Below, one piece after another: positions 45,826-54,740 of a DNA stretch of 64,000 nt. Below the pieces are notes generated by a model, which saw nothing but the letters and a program-made list of their open reading frames with translations, did not search any database and was not told the origin of the DNA. Each line of letters starts with the position of its first letter. Position 1 is the stretch's first letter. The position numbers and the translations under genes were made by a program. Where the stretch lies: positions 598,501 through 662,500 of the forward strand of contig JACKLJ010000001.1 in NCBI GenBank assembly GCA_024235955.1, read 5' to 3'. Source of the stretch: Burkholderiaceae bacterium (GTDB taxonomy: Bacteria > Pseudomonadota > Gammaproteobacteria > Burkholderiales > Burkholderiaceae_C).

Positions 45826-46798
45826 GCGCCGCGGCTTCGGCTTCGGCGGCGGTGGTGTCCCGCCACTGCCCTGGCGAGACGCCGAAGGCCTCCTTGAAGG
45901 CGCGGTTGAAGGCGGCCGGCGACGCATAGCCCACACTGGCCGCCACGCGGGCCAGCGCGGCACCCTGCTGGCGCAGCTGGCGCGCCGCCAGCACCAGGCG
46001 CCAGTGCTTCAGGTAGTGCATGGGCGGCTGGCCGACCAGCGCGCTGAAGCGCTCGGCCAGCACGCTGCGCGACACGGCCAGCGCCTGCGCCAGTTCGGCC
46101 ACCGTCCACGTGTGGGCCGGGCGTTCGTGCAGCAGGCCCAGGCAGCGGCCGACCAGCGGGTCGCGCACGCCGGCCAGCCAGCCTGCGTGCTCCGCCGGCA
46201 ACGCCGCCACGTGGCAGCGCAGCAGCTCGACGAACAGGATCTCGGCGATCCGGGCGGCCGCTGCCTCGGCGCCGGGCCGGCCGGCGGCGGCATCGGCCAG
46301 CGCGTACTGGATGGCCGGCAGCAGCCACGCCTGGCAGGGCTGCTGCTCCAGCGAAGCCATCCACTGGCGCGGCAGGGCGGCCACCAGCGGGTTGGGGATG
46401 TGGCGTTCGTAGGCGAACCAGCCGCACATCACCAGCGTGGCGGCGCCGCTGCCGCCGTAGCTCACGCGATGCAGCTCCGGCACGCGCGGCACGATCACGT
46501 GGTCGAGGCTGACGGGCGCGTGCCGCAGGCCGCTGCCCAGCAGGTGTGCGTCGCCGTGCGGGAACACCACCACCTGGCCCTCATGCAGGGGCATCGGCTC
46601 CTGGCCCGGCAGCCGGGCCCAGCATTGGCCGCGCACCACCACGTGGCAGACGGCGAGCCGCTCGGCGCCGGGCAGGAACAGGGCGGCGAGCTGCTCGGGC
46701 GGCGGGATGTCCACGCACCAGGGCTCGCGGAACTCGCCGTTCAGGAACCACGCGCCTTGCAGGCGGATGTGCTGCAGCGCATCGGAGAGCGCGTCCAC
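45821..46798 (-). CDS. AraC-family transcriptional regulator with cupin domain
   Basis: 325 aa from GTG 46798, preceded by AAAGGA; a longer ATG start at 46903 would add an Arg/Cys-rich stretch with no support. N-terminal cupin_6-type domain (HIRLQGAWFLNGEFREPWCV, LAVCHVVVRGQCWARLPGQE, GQVVVFPHGDAHLLGSGL) and a C-terminal double helix-turn-helix (about 225-310: WTVAELAQALAVSRSVLAER, FSALVGQPPMHYLKHWRLVL, ARVAASVGYASPAAFNRAFK). Divergent from the DsrE-like gene, its probable target. The TAG stop is part of the CTAG target used by the IS481 element, so insertion did not alter the protein. Confidence 0.9.
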   Translation of the reverse strand: MDALSDALQHIRLQGAWFLNGEFREPWCVDIPPPEQLAALFLPGAERLAVCHVVVRGQCWARLPGQEPMPLHEGQVVVFPHGDAHLLGSGLRHAPVSLDHVIVPRVPELHRVSYGGSGAATLVMCGWFAYERHIPNPLVAALPRQWMASLEQQPCQAWLLPAIQYALADAAAGRPGAEAAAARIAEILFVELLRCHVAALPAEHAGWLAGVRDPLVGRCLGLLHERPAHTWTVAELAQALAVSRSVLAERFSALVGQPPMHYLKHWRLVLAARQLRQQGAALARVAASVGYASPAAFNRAFKEAFGVSPGQWRDTTAAEAEAAAP

Positions 46799-46936
46799 GC
46801 TTGAATGTCCTTTCGGCCGCCGGTGCCTGCGGCAACAGATCCGGACGCCCGGGCAAGGCGCGCCGGCCCGGCCGGAGCGAGCATCCCTGTCCCGCCCGCC
46901 CACGCGGGCCGATCCATCTTAACGAGGAGCCGATCC

Positions 46937-47305
46937 ATGACACAAGCCGAACGCGAACTGGTGGTGCTGATGACCCGGGGCACCGACCATGAGCTTTCTT
47001 CCGTGGCCTTCACCATCGCCTGCGGCGGCCTCACGGCCGGCATGCAGGTGCGGGTCTTCCTGACCAGCGCCGCCGTGGACCTGGTGCGCCGCGGTAGCGC
47101 CGACCTCGCCCACGTGCCGCCGCTGGACCCGCTGAAGGCGCTGATCGATGACTTCCTGAAGCGCGGCGGCACCATCTGGGCCTGCCCGCCCTGCGTCAAG
47201 GCGCGCGGCTACCAGCAGGCCGACCTGATCGACGGCGTGGAGATCGTCGGCGCCAGCGCCATGCACGAGCGGCTCAAGGCCGGGGCGGCGTCGCTGTCGT
47301 TCTGA
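46937..47305 (+). CDS. DsrE/DsrF-like family protein
   Basis: 122 aa with GAGGAG upstream. A single small Rossmann-like DsrE domain: LVVLMTRGTDHELSSVAFTI, GLTAGMQVRVFLTSAAVDLV, FLKRGGTIWACPPCVKARGY. The CPPC pair near residue 77-80 is the likely redox or sulfur-carrying site. Cytosolic, possibly a sulfur relay or peroxiredoxin-like partner. Divergent from an AraC regulator with a cupin sensor, which suggests induction by a small molecule. Confidence 0.85.
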   Translation: MTQAERELVVLMTRGTDHELSSVAFTIACGGLTAGMQVRVFLTSAAVDLVRRGSADLAHVPPLDPLKALIDDFLKRGGTIWACPPCVKARGYQQADLIDGVEIVGASAMHERLKAGAASLSF

Positions 47306-47366
47306 GGGAGCGGCGCCCGCGCGGCGCGCGCGCTGGCCGAGGCATGGGGCGATTCACAATCGGCCC

Positions 47367-48005
47367 ATGCCCTCGCTGGAAACCTCGCTCACCTTCTTCT
47401 CGCTCGCCCTGCTGCTGGGCGTGACGCCGGGGCCGGACAACCTGTTCGTGCTGGTGCAGTCGGCCACGCAGGGGCGGCGCGTGGGCGCCTGGGTGGTGGT
47501 GGGGCTGTGCCTGGGGCTGGTGGTGCACACGCTGGCGGTGGCGCTGGGGCTGGCGGCGCTGTTCGCGGCCTCGGCCACGGCGTTCGCGCTGCTCAAGTTC
47601 GTCGGCGCGGCCTACCTGCTGTATCTGGCCTGGGGCGCCTGGCGCGCACCGGTGCAGGCGCTGCCGGGCGTGGGCGAGGGCACTGCGGCGCCCGCGCAGC
47701 CGGCGCGCCGGCTGGTGGCGCGCGGGCTGGCGATGAACCTGACCAACCCCAAGGTGGTGTTCTTCTTTCTGGCCTTCCTGCCGCAGTTCGTGCAGCCGGG
47801 CGCGGGGCCGGTGGCGGGGCAGTTGCTGTGGTTCGGGCTGCTGTTCATCGTGGCCACGCTGCTGGTGTTTGGCGCCGTGGTGCTGGCGGCCGGGCTGCTG
47901 CGCGCGCGGCTGGTGCGCTCGGCGCGGGTGCAGCGGGTGCTGAACCGGGTGGCGGCCGGGGTGTTCGCGGCGCTGGCGCTCAGGCTGGCGGTGGCACAGC
48001 GCTGA
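47367..48005 (+). CDS. LysE/RhtB family amino-acid exporter
   Basis: 212 aa with six predicted membrane helices. The family signature SLALLLGVTPGPDNLFVLVQ is at the N-terminus, followed by GLCLGLVVHTLAVALGLAAL, FVGAAYLLYLAWGAWRAP and LVARGLAMNLTNPKVVFFFL, AFLPQFVQPG. Inner-membrane efflux of amino acids or derivatives (homoserine/threonine-type) is inferred from family; substrate not determinable. Monocistronic; a composite repeat follows within 10 bp. Confidence 0.9.
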   Translation: MPSLETSLTFFSLALLLGVTPGPDNLFVLVQSATQGRRVGAWVVVGLCLGLVVHTLAVALGLAALFAASATAFALLKFVGAAYLLYLAWGAWRAPVQALPGVGEGTAAPAQPARRLVARGLAMNLTNPKVVFFFLAFLPQFVQPGAGPVAGQLLWFGLLFIVATLLVFGAVVLAAGLLRARLVRSARVQRVLNRVAAGVFAALALRLAVAQR

Positions 48006-48013
48006 GCGGTGTT

Positions 48014-48070
48014 CCTGTTTTGATAGCTGGCTGCGGCCGCCACGCCTGGGCTGGAGGCTGATTCGGTTCA
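48014..48070 (+). repeat. Dispersed ~55-bp element, copy 15 (left arm in composite repeat B)
   Basis: TTTTGATAGCTGGCTGCGGC, then TGGGCTGGAGGCTGATTC. Paired with copy 16. Confidence 0.85.
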
Positions 48071-48176
48071 GAATTTCATCTGCTGCTTGAACGACACCAC
48101 CGTTCGGGATGAGCCTTTCGGCAGGCTCAGGACAGTCTTGCTGGAGCCCTGCAGGTTGATGGCGCATCGCCTACTT

Positions 48177-48232
48177 TTTCAATTGAAATCGTTGTTTTGC
48201 CCAGGCTTGGCGGGCGCAGGCAGCTATTGAAA
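48177..48232 (-). repeat. Dispersed ~55-bp element, copy 16
   Basis: GAAATCGTTGTTTTGCCC, then TTGGCGGGCGCAGGCAGCTA. Inverted partner of copy 15. Confidence 0.88.
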
Positions 48233-48283
48233 GCGTAGTGTTTCTGGTGGCGCTGGAGGCCGGGATGTGCGCCCGGCGGCGCA

Positions 48284-48317
48284 CCTACTTTCTTTTGCTT
48301 CGCCAAAAGAAAGTAGG
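48284..48317. other. Conserved hairpin in composite repeat B
   Basis: Arms CCTACTTTCTTTTG and CAAAAGAAAGTAGG, 14 bp, with a 6-nt loop. Compensatory changes relative to 5229-5262. Confidence 0.8.
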
Positions 48318-48725
48318 CAAAGAAAGGGCGACCCCACTTGCCGTGTCCCTCCGCTTCGCTGCGGGCAGCCTGCGATGCTCGGGCATGGGGCGGCGCTGCG
48401 GAACTCGCTGCGCGCCCCAAAGGGCGCTCCGCTCGAACAGCCGCAGCGAGTCAGAGCACGAAGCATGGTCTTGCTGCGCAGCCCATGCCCCCGCCCCACG
48501 CCCTGCGCGTCTCGGCACGGCCAGAGGGGATTTGGGGAGAAAACAGGCCATCGCTGCGCTCGGCCTCAAGGAAGCCACACAGGCCGCTCGGCAAGAACTG
48601 GCGCCCCCAGAAGGCCGCGGAGCAGGCCAAACCAGCGAACGCCGTGCTCGGGCTTGCACCGAGCACTGGCGTTGTCCCCCCTCACGAAGTAAGAGGGGGG
48701 AAGGCGCGTCAGCGACTCAGGGGGG

Positions 48726-49700
48726 TCAATTCAGCTTGATGTTCTGAGCCCGGATGATCCCCCCCAGCAGCGCGGTTTCCTGCTCCACGCGGCGCTTCAG
48801 GCCTTCGGGGGAGGTGCCGACGGCCTGCCAGCCGGCGTTGAAGAGGCGCTGGCGCACTTCGGGGGTTTTCATGATCTGGCCGACCACCGTGGCGAGCCTG
48901 TCCTGCACCGCCCTGGGCAGGCTGGCCGGGCCGACGAGGGCGGTCCACACCTCCAGGTTGAAGTCCTTCACGCCTTCCTGGCTGAGCGGGGGCAGCTCGG
49001 GCACCAGAGCGCTCTTGCCGCTGGTGGTGACGCCGATGGCGCGCAGCTTGCCGCCCTTGACCTGCGGCATGGCCACGCCGGGCGGCATCAGCGCCATCTG
49101 CACCTGGCCGCCGATCAGGCCGGTGACCACCGCCGGGTTGCCGTTGTAGGGCACGTGCAAGGGCTTCAGGCCCGGTACCTTGCTCTTGAGCAGTTCCATG
49201 CCCAGGTGCGCCACCGAGCCGGCGCCGACCGAGCCGTAGTTCCACTTGTCGCCCTGCTGCTTCGCCTCGGCGAAGAAGGCGGCGCCGGCCGGCTCACTGG
49301 TGGGCGCCACCAGAATCAGCGGCGCGGTGGTGAGCAGGCTGATGTACCTGAAGTCCTTGCCCGGGTCGTACGGCAGCTTGGAATACAGCATCTTCGACGA
49401 CGTCAGGTTGCCGTTGATGACGATGCCCAGCGTGAGGCCGTCGGTGGCCTTGGCCACGTAGTCCGCGGCGATGTTGCCGCTGGCGCCCGGCTTGTTCTCC
49501 ACGATCACCGGCTGGCCCAGCGCCTGCGCCAGTGGCTCGCTGATGGCGCGCGCCACCATGTCCGGCGTGGAGCCGCCGGGAAAGCCGACCACCAGCTTGA
49601 CCGGGTGCGCCGGCCAGGCCTGGGCCCGGGCGGCCAGCGGGGCGGCAAGGCTGGTGGCGGCGAGCGCCGTGGCGGCCAGGGTGAAGAGGCGTCGTTGCAT
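48726..49700 (-). CDS. Bug-family (TctC-like) periplasmic substrate-binding protein
   Basis: 324 aa with an export signal (LAATALAATSLAAPLAARAQ, then AWPAHP). Motifs: PVKLVVGFPGGSTPDMVARA, VIVENKPGASGNIAADYVAK, YISLLTTAPLILVAPTSEPA, VPGLKPLHVPYNGNPAVVTG. It binds an unknown carboxylate-like ligand in the periplasm. It lies 30 bp downstream of an FAD-dependent oxidoreductase on the same strand, so the two are probably co-transcribed and act on one compound. No TctAB membrane genes nearby. The composite repeat begins directly at its stop codon. Confidence 0.93.
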   Translation of the reverse strand: MQRRLFTLAATALAATSLAAPLAARAQAWPAHPVKLVVGFPGGSTPDMVARAISEPLAQALGQPVIVENKPGASGNIAADYVAKATDGLTLGIVINGNLTSSKMLYSKLPYDPGKDFRYISLLTTAPLILVAPTSEPAGAAFFAEAKQQGDKWNYGSVGAGSVAHLGMELLKSKVPGLKPLHVPYNGNPAVVTGLIGGQVQMALMPPGVAMPQVKGGKLRAIGVTTSGKSALVPELPPLSQEGVKDFNLEVWTALVGPASLPRAVQDRLATVVGQIMKTPEVRQRLFNAGWQAVGTSPEGLKRRVEQETALLGGIIRAQNIKLN

Positions 49701-49730
49701 GTCGTGAGGCTCCTTGTTGTGGTGTGTGAA

Positions 49731-51128
49731 TCAGATCGGGTTGGGAAGCTTTTCGCCTTCCAGCCCAAGCCAGGCTTGCGCAGCCAGCAATCGTTCCTGT
49801 AGCAAGACCACGGGCAGCGCGCGCAGTGCCACGCCTTGCTGCAGCGCCAGCGCGGCGCCGCTGCCGGCGGCCTGGCCCATGACGAAGCAGCCGCCCGACA
49901 CCCGCGCGGCCGACTGGCCGCCGTGCGTCATGCTGGCGCAGCGGCCGGCCACCAGCAGATTGTCCACGCCTTGCGGCAGCAGCATGCGCCAGGGCAGGTG
50001 GTTGTAGCCGCGGCTGGCGGCGCGGCCCTCAGGTGTGTCGGTGCCGTGCGGCCAGCGGAAGCTGACGTCGCCGGCCAGGTGTTCCTCCACCGGCCAGCCG
50101 TTCACGCCCACCGTGTCGTCGAAGCTGGCGCAGCCGAGCACGTCGTCCTCGGTGAGCACGTAGTCGCCGACGATGCGGCGCGTCTCGCGCACGCCCACCT
50201 GCGGTGGCAGATCCAGCAGGTAGGCGGCTTCGAAGCCCGGCATGTCGCTGCGCAGAAAGCGCAGGAAATGCGCGGCCTGGCGCCGGCCTTCGGCCTCGGC
50301 GGCCGAGAGTTGCAGCGCGTCGGTGCCGTCCACCGGGCCGCCGTCGGGGCGCGCCAGCTGGGTGACGTTGGCGCGCCACTCGCTCGGGTTCTTCTGCGGC
50401 CGCAGGATCGGGCCCTGGCGCGCGAAGCGCTCGCCGCGCGCCTCGGCCGCGCGCATGCGCTCGCCCACGTGCAGCCAGGCCTGGCCGGCGCGCGCCGCGT
50501 CGACGCCGCCGATGCGCATCATGGTGCTGGGGTACATCATGGCGTGGCCGTCGGCGCCTTTTTCATACGGCACGCCGGCGTACGCTGCGACGTCGCCGTC
50601 GCCGGTGCAGTCGATGAACTGGCGCGCGCGCACCGCCACGCGGCCGGATTTGGTTTCCAGCAGCACGGCGTCGATGTGCGCGGCGTCCCGCATGGCCACG
50701 CCGGCCACCCAGGCGTGCAGCAACACACGCGCGCCGGCGGCCTGCAGCAGCTCGTCGGCGGCGACCTTGAAGGCGGCGGTGTCGTAGGCCTGGGCGGCGA
50801 TGCGGCCGCCGAACAGCAGGTGCGGCGTGTTCAGGCCGCCCAGCGCGTCGATGCGCGCCAGCAGCTCGCCGCCCACGCCCTGCACCACCTGGCGAATGGT
50901 GCCGTGCACGTTGGCGTGCAGGCCGCAGAAGTTGGTCACGCCGGCGGCCGTGCCCATGCCGCCCAGGAAGCCGTAGCGCTCCACCAGCAGGGTGCGGGCA
51001 CCGCCGCGCGCGGCGCTGGCGGCGGCGGCCAGCCCGGCCGGGCCGCCGCCGAGCACCAGCACGTCGACCTCGTCCAGCAGTGGGGTCTGGCGGGCGGGTT
51101 CGGCGAGGGTGGCGGGCGGCTGGGTCAT
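49731..51128 (-). CDS. FAD-dependent oxidoreductase (FAD_oxidored type)
   Basis: 465 aa from ATG 51128 ([20 protein letters not shown]). N-terminal dinucleotide-binding motif [20 protein letters not shown] (about 21-40), then [40 protein letters not shown] and a C-terminal FAD segment [40 protein letters not shown]. Matches the FAD-dependent oxidoreductases often found next to Bug proteins in Burkholderiales. No signal peptide; cytosolic. Reaction and substrate unknown. An in-frame start at 51185 exists, but the 51128 start places the FAD motif at the usual distance. Confidence 0.88.
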   Translation of the reverse strand: MTQPPATLAEPARQTPLLDEVDVLVLGGGPAGLAAAASAARGGARTLLVERYGFLGGMGTAAGVTNFCGLHANVHGTIRQVVQGVGGELLARIDALGGLNTPHLLFGGRIAAQAYDTAAFKVAADELLQAAGARVLLHAWVAGVAMRDAAHIDAVLLETKSGRVAVRARQFIDCTGDGDVAAYAGVPYEKGADGHAMMYPSTMMRIGGVDAARAGQAWLHVGERMRAAEARGERFARQGPILRPQKNPSEWRANVTQLARPDGGPVDGTDALQLSAAEAEGRRQAAHFLRFLRSDMPGFEAAYLLDLPPQVGVRETRRIVGDYVLTEDDVLGCASFDDTVGVNGWPVEEHLAGDVSFRWPHGTDTPEGRAASRGYNHLPWRMLLPQGVDNLLVAGRCASMTHGGQSAARVSGGCFVMGQAAGSGAALALQQGVALRALPVVLLQERLLAAQAWLGLEGEKLPNPI

Positions 51129-51195
51129 GCGGACGAGTGTGCCACCGCGCGCAGGGTCGCCCGGCGCGGACTGGGCGCCGGGCACCGGAGAGGCT

Positions 51196-51744
51196 TTAGC
51201 GCGCCGGTTTCAGCGTGCCGCAGTCGGCCTGCACCCAGCGGGCCTCGTTGCGGGTCTTGATGGTGCCCTGCTGGGTCTGCATCGTGCCCGCGGTGACGTA
51301 GTGCTTGCGGTCGATCACCGTGGTCTCGAAGCTGCCCTTGCCCGGCGGCTGGGTGCAGACAAACTCGCCGCGCCAGGTGTTGCCGGACCACTGCGCCTGA
51401 CTGTGCGTGCAGTGCGGGTTCTCCTCGGTCTTGGGCGGCCGGTCGCCGCGCGCCTGCTCGGGCGAGACGCACATGCGGATGCCGTTCTTGGTCAGCCCCA
51501 CGCCGGACTTGCTCAGCTGCTGCTCCATCATCTTGCGCACCTCGGGCGGCATGTTCTTCATCTGCTCGCGCGCCTTGGCCATCTGGGCGGCCAGCTCGGG
51601 CCGGTCGGGCGACTGCATGTCGGATTGCACTTCCCACAGGCCGGGCTCGATGGACGGCCCGGCCGCCAGTGCGGGCGGCGCCAGCAGCAGGCCGGCAAGG
51701 GAAAGGGCCGCGAGGGCGGTGAACGGGGCGATCTGATCGCGCAT
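51196..51744 (-). CDS. DUF3617 family exported protein
   Basis: 182 aa with a clear signal peptide ([20 protein letters not shown]). The mature part has the DUF3617 pattern [20 protein letters not shown], a Lys/Met-rich helix ([20 protein letters not shown]) and paired cysteines ([34 protein letters not shown]). Probably a periplasmic or outer-membrane-associated protein of unknown function. Monocistronic, divergent from cca across 109 bp. Confidence 0.85.
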   Translation of the reverse strand: MRDQIAPFTALAALSLAGLLLAPPALAAGPSIEPGLWEVQSDMQSPDRPELAAQMAKAREQMKNMPPEVRKMMEQQLSKSGVGLTKNGIRMCVSPEQARGDRPPKTEENPHCTHSQAQWSGNTWRGEFVCTQPPGKGSFETTVIDRKHYVTAGTMQTQQGTIKTRNEARWVQADCGTLKPAR

Positions 51745-51853
51745 GGTGAAAGGCTCCTCCGGAAGCTGGCCACTGGCCGAAAAAGCGCCGACCTTATGGG
51801 GCAGCGCCCACCCATGTCAAGCCGGTTGAGGGCGCGCCCCTACACTGCAGGCC

Positions 51854-53137
51854 ATGAAAATCTACATGGTCGGCGGTGCGGTGCGCGACAGGCTGCTGGG
51901 CCTGCCGGTGCAGGACCACGACTGGGTGGTGGTGGGCGCCACGCCCGAGCAGATGGTGGCCGGCGGCTTCGTGCCGGTGGGCAAGGACTTCCCGGTGTTC
52001 CTGCACCCGCAGACGCACGAGGAGTACGCGCTGGCCCGCACCGAGCGCAAGAGCGGGCGCGGCTACAAGGGTTTCACCGTGCTGGCCAGCCCCGAGGTCA
52101 CGCTGGAGGAAGACCTGGCGCGGCGCGACCTGACTATCAATGCGATAGCTGCCTGCGCCGGCTGGGAGCCGGCCAGCGGCCCAAAAGGCACTGAAAATGC
52201 GCTGATCGACCCGTTCCACGGTCAGGCGGATCTGCGGGCCCGCGTGCTGCGCCACGTGACCGACGCCTTCCGCGAGGACCCGGTGCGCATCCTGCGCCTG
52301 GCGCGCTTCGCGGCGCGCTTTCACGACTTCACCATCGCGCAGGAAACGATGGCGCTGATGCGCGAGATGGTGGCCGACGGCGAGGCCGATCACCTGGTGC
52401 CCGAGCGCGTGTGGCAGGAGCTGGCCCGCGGCCTGATGGAGGCGCACCCGGAGCGCATGTTCGAGGTGCTGCGTGCCTGCGGCGCGCTGGCCGTGGTGCT
52501 GCCCGAGGTGGAGCGCCTGTGGGGCGTGCCGCAGAGCGCCGAGCACCACCCCGAGGTCGACACCGGCGTGCACCTGATGCTGGTGCTGCAGCAGGCCGCG
52601 CGCCTGGGCGCCAGCCTGCCGGTGCGCTACGCTTGCCTCACGCACGATCTTGGCAAGGGCACCACGGCGGCCGACGTGCTGCCGCGCCACATCGGCCACG
52701 AAGGCCGCAGCCAGCGGCTGGAAGCCCAACTGGCCGAGCGCCTGCGCGTGCCGAACGACTGCCACGAACTCGCCCAGGTGGTGGCGCGCGAGCACGGCAA
52801 CATCCACCGCTCGGGCGAGCTGGGCGCCGCCGCGCTGGTGCGCCTGCTGATCCGCTGCGACGCGCTGCGCAAGCCCGCGCGTTTTGCCGACGTGCTGCTG
52901 GCCTGCGAATGCGACGCCCGCGGCCGCGCCGGCCTGCAGGAGCGCCCCTACCCGCCGCGACAGCGCCTGCCGGGCGTGCTGGCCGCCGCGCAGGGCGTGG
53001 ACACCGCCGCCATCGCCCAGGCCGCGCAGGCCCGTGGCGCGAAGGGCGAGGCCATCGGCAAGGCGGTGGAGCAGGCGCGGGTGCAGGCGGTGGCAGCGTG
53101 GCTGGCGGGGGCGGACGGCGCTCCTCATGACTCCTGA
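51854..53137 (+). CDS. cca: CCA tRNA nucleotidyltransferase (multifunctional type)
   Basis: 427 aa. Adds or repairs the 3' CCA of tRNAs. N-terminal nucleotidyltransferase: [67 protein letters not shown]. Then the tRNA-binding region ([20 protein letters not shown]) and a C-terminal HD phosphohydrolase domain ([20 protein letters not shown]). A dispersed element adds residues about 94-115 ([18 protein letters not shown]) between TINAIA and [11 protein letters not shown], where homologues have only a few residues. The insertion is in frame and probably tolerated in a surface loop. Confidence 0.95.
   Translation: MKIYMVGGAVRDRLLGLPVQDHDWVVVGATPEQMVAGGFVPVGKDFPVFLHPQTHEEYALARTERKSGRGYKGFTVLASPEVTLEEDLARRDLTINAIAACAGWEPASGPKGTENALIDPFHGQADLRARVLRHVTDAFREDPVRILRLARFAARFHDFTIAQETMALMREMVADGEADHLVPERVWQELARGLMEAHPERMFEVLRACGALAVVLPEVERLWGVPQSAEHHPEVDTGVHLMLVLQQAARLGASLPVRYACLTHDLGKGTTAADVLPRHIGHEGRSQRLEAQLAERLRVPNDCHELAQVVAREHGNIHRSGELGAAALVRLLIRCDALRKPARFADVLLACECDARGRAGLQERPYPPRQRLPGVLAAAQGVDTAAIAQAAQARGAKGEAIGKAVEQARVQAVAAWLAGADGAPHDS
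52133..52198 (+). repeat. Dispersed ~55-bp element, copy 17 (inside cca)
   Basis: ATCAATGCGATAGCTGCCTG, then CGCCGGCTGGGAGCCGG and CCAAAAGGCACTGAAAAT. In frame. Here ATA is read as Ile, so the element's TAG is out of frame. Confidence 0.82.
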
Positions 53138-53192
53138 AACCATAGCTGCCTGCGCCCGCCATTAAAAGGCTGGAGGCTGATTTGGCTTCCAA
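53138..53192 (+). repeat. Dispersed ~55-bp element, copy 18
   Basis: ACCATAGCTGCCTGCGCCCG, then AAAAGGCTGGAGGCTGATTT. It begins directly after the cca stop. One of the best matches to consensus. Confidence 0.95.
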
Positions 53193-53220
53193 TTCGGGGT
53201 CGCCCCGATAATTCACCCCC

Positions 53221-53850
53221 ATGGCCCGTCCCATCTCCGCCTCGCACGAGTTGCGGCGCGACGAAATCCTCAACGTCGCGGCTGCGCTGTTCGCCCGCCA
53301 GAGCTACCCGGCCACCAGCATGAACGACATCGCCGGCGCCTGCGGGACTTCCAAGGCGCGGCTGTACCACTACTACGAGAGCAAGGAAGCCATCCTGTTC
53401 GACCTGCTGGACCGCTACACCCAGCGCCTGCTGGTGCTGATCGGCCAGGCCGAGGGCACGGCGCACCGGCAGAAGCTCGACGAGCGCGCCGCGCTGCACC
53501 AGCTGATCCGCGCCTTCCTGGGCGAGTACGAGACCTCGGCCACGCGGCACGCGGCGCTGCTGGGCAGCACGCAGTTCCTGAGCGACGCGCAGCGCGAGGT
53601 GATCCTGAACCGCCAGCGCGACGTGGTGGCCGCCATGACGCGCTTCGTGCGCCGCGCCTACGCGCCGCAGGTCACGGCGCAGAACCAGACCGCGGTGACC
53701 ATGATGCTGTTCGGCATGATCAACTGGACCTTCACCTGGCTGCGGCCGGGCGGGCCCATCAGCTACACCGCGTTCGCCGAGCAGGTCATCGGCCTGCTGG
53801 AGCAGGGCCTGGCCGGCGGCGCCGTGCCGGCCCCGGGCAAGGCAGCATAG
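53221..53850 (+). CDS. TetR/AcrR family transcriptional regulator
   Basis: 209 aa. TetR DNA-binding domain at residues about 8-55 (ELRRDEILNVAAALFARQSY, PATSMNDIAGACGTSKARLY, HYYESKEAILFDLLD). The C-terminal region (YTQRLLVLIGQAEGTAHRQK, MMLFGMINWTFTWLRPGGPI) resembles TetR_C_17/KstR2-like domains found in regulators of acyl-CoA or fatty-acid pathways. It is followed 33 bp later by a Crp/Fnr gene on the same strand. Target genes unknown. Confidence 0.88.
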   Translation: MARPISASHELRRDEILNVAAALFARQSYPATSMNDIAGACGTSKARLYHYYESKEAILFDLLDRYTQRLLVLIGQAEGTAHRQKLDERAALHQLIRAFLGEYETSATRHAALLGSTQFLSDAQREVILNRQRDVVAAMTRFVRRAYAPQVTAQNQTAVTMMLFGMINWTFTWLRPGGPISYTAFAEQVIGLLEQGLAGGAVPAPGKAA

Positions 53851-53883
53851 AAAAACCGCCCGGCTGCTGCTACAAACGCCGCC

Positions 53884-54657
53884 ATGAACCCGCCGCCGTC
53901 ACCACCGCCCTCGTCGCCCTCATCGCCCCCCGAGCGCTGCCGCGACTGCCGCTGGCGCCAGCCCGGCCTGTTCCTGCCGGCCGACGCCGAGGACCTGGCC
54001 ACCGTCCAGGCCTTCCGCGGCGGCACCGAGAAACTGCGCGCCGGCCGCACGCTGGTGGCAGAAGGGCGTTTGCCGATCAAGCTCTACACGGTGTACGACG
54101 GCTGGGCCTTCCGCTACAAGTCGCTGGCCGACGGGCGCCGGCAGATCCTCAACTTCCTGCTGCCGGGTGATTTCATCGGCCTGCAGGGCGAGTTCGCCGA
54201 CGAGGCCACGCACGGCGTCGAGGCACTGACCGACCTGCAGCTGTGCGTGTTTCCGCGCGGCGATCTGTGGCCGCTGTTCCAGCGCAAGCCCGAGTTCGCC
54301 TACGACGTGACCTGGCTGGCCGCCAAGCAGGAGCAGCTGCTGGACGAGAACCTGGTCACGCTGGGCCAGCGCAACGCGGCCGAGCGCGTGGCCATGCTGC
54401 TGGTGGTGCTGTGGCGCCGCGCCGACCGGCTGGGCCTGGGTGACGGCCACGGCGGCGTGGAATTTCCGCTCACACAGCAGCACATCGCCGACGCCCTGGG
54501 CCTGTCGCTGGTGCACACCAACAAGACGCTGCGCAAGCTCGAGCGCCTGGGCCTGCACCGCGTGGCCGATGGCAGGCTCTACCTGCTGCAGCCGGCGGCG
54601 CTGGCGCGCATCGCCGACTTCGTCGCCAGGCCGATCCGGCCGCAACCGCTGATCTGA
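53884..54657 (+). CDS. Crp/Fnr-family regulator with incomplete FNR cysteine set
   Basis: 257 aa. A proline/serine-rich N-terminus, then a CxxC pair (Cys19, Cys22), a cyclic-nucleotide-binding-type beta-roll (ILNFLLPGDFIGLQGEFADE, LQLCVFPRGDLWPLFQ with Cys121) and a C-terminal Crp helix-turn-helix (FPLTQQHIADALGLSLVHTN, KTLRKLERLGLHRVADGRLY). E. coli FNR uses Cys20, 23, 29 and 122 for its [4Fe-4S] cluster; the Cys29 equivalent is missing here, so cluster binding is doubtful or different. The protein is probably a sensor with a modified or absent cluster. Lies between two TetR genes on the same strand. Confidence 0.85.
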   Translation: MNPPPSPPPSSPSSPPERCRDCRWRQPGLFLPADAEDLATVQAFRGGTEKLRAGRTLVAEGRLPIKLYTVYDGWAFRYKSLADGRRQILNFLLPGDFIGLQGEFADEATHGVEALTDLQLCVFPRGDLWPLFQRKPEFAYDVTWLAAKQEQLLDENLVTLGQRNAAERVAMLLVVLWRRADRLGLGDGHGGVEFPLTQQHIADALGLSLVHTNKTLRKLERLGLHRVADGRLYLLQPAALARIADFVARPIRPQPLI

Positions 54658-54696
54658 ACCGGCGGTCGCCACGGCCGCCATGGGGTTGGCCTGGTT

Positions 54697-54720
54697 GTTA
54701 TTGGACATTTGACCAATAAC
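54697..54720. promoter_or_regulatory. Palindromic operator of the efflux operon
   Basis: Perfect 8-bp arms GTTATTGG and CCAATAAC around 8 bp, 20 bp upstream of the TetR start. Likely bound by the TetR protein encoded directly downstream (autorepression). Confidence 0.65.
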
Positions 54721-54730
54721 GCGCCATACT
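54701..54730 (+). promoter_or_regulatory. Candidate sigma-70 promoter inside the operator
   Basis: -35 TTGGAC (54701-54706), 18-bp spacer, -10 CATACT (54725-54730). The predicted start near 54737 is only about 4 nt before the TetR ATG at 54741, so the transcript may be nearly leaderless. Confidence 0.4.
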
Positions 54731-54740
54731 GCGGCCCGTC

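Larger units (their letters stand above)
48014..48725. repeat. ~700-bp composite repeat, copy B
   Basis: Collinear with 4960-5665 and in the same orientation. The 48006-48725 gap is entirely this repeat and contains no supported gene. The tail GGCGCGTCAGCGACTCAGGG ends flush against the stop codon of the Bug gene at 48726. The hairpin arms at 48284-48317 differ from copy A at two positions per arm but remain fully complementary. Confidence 0.9.
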
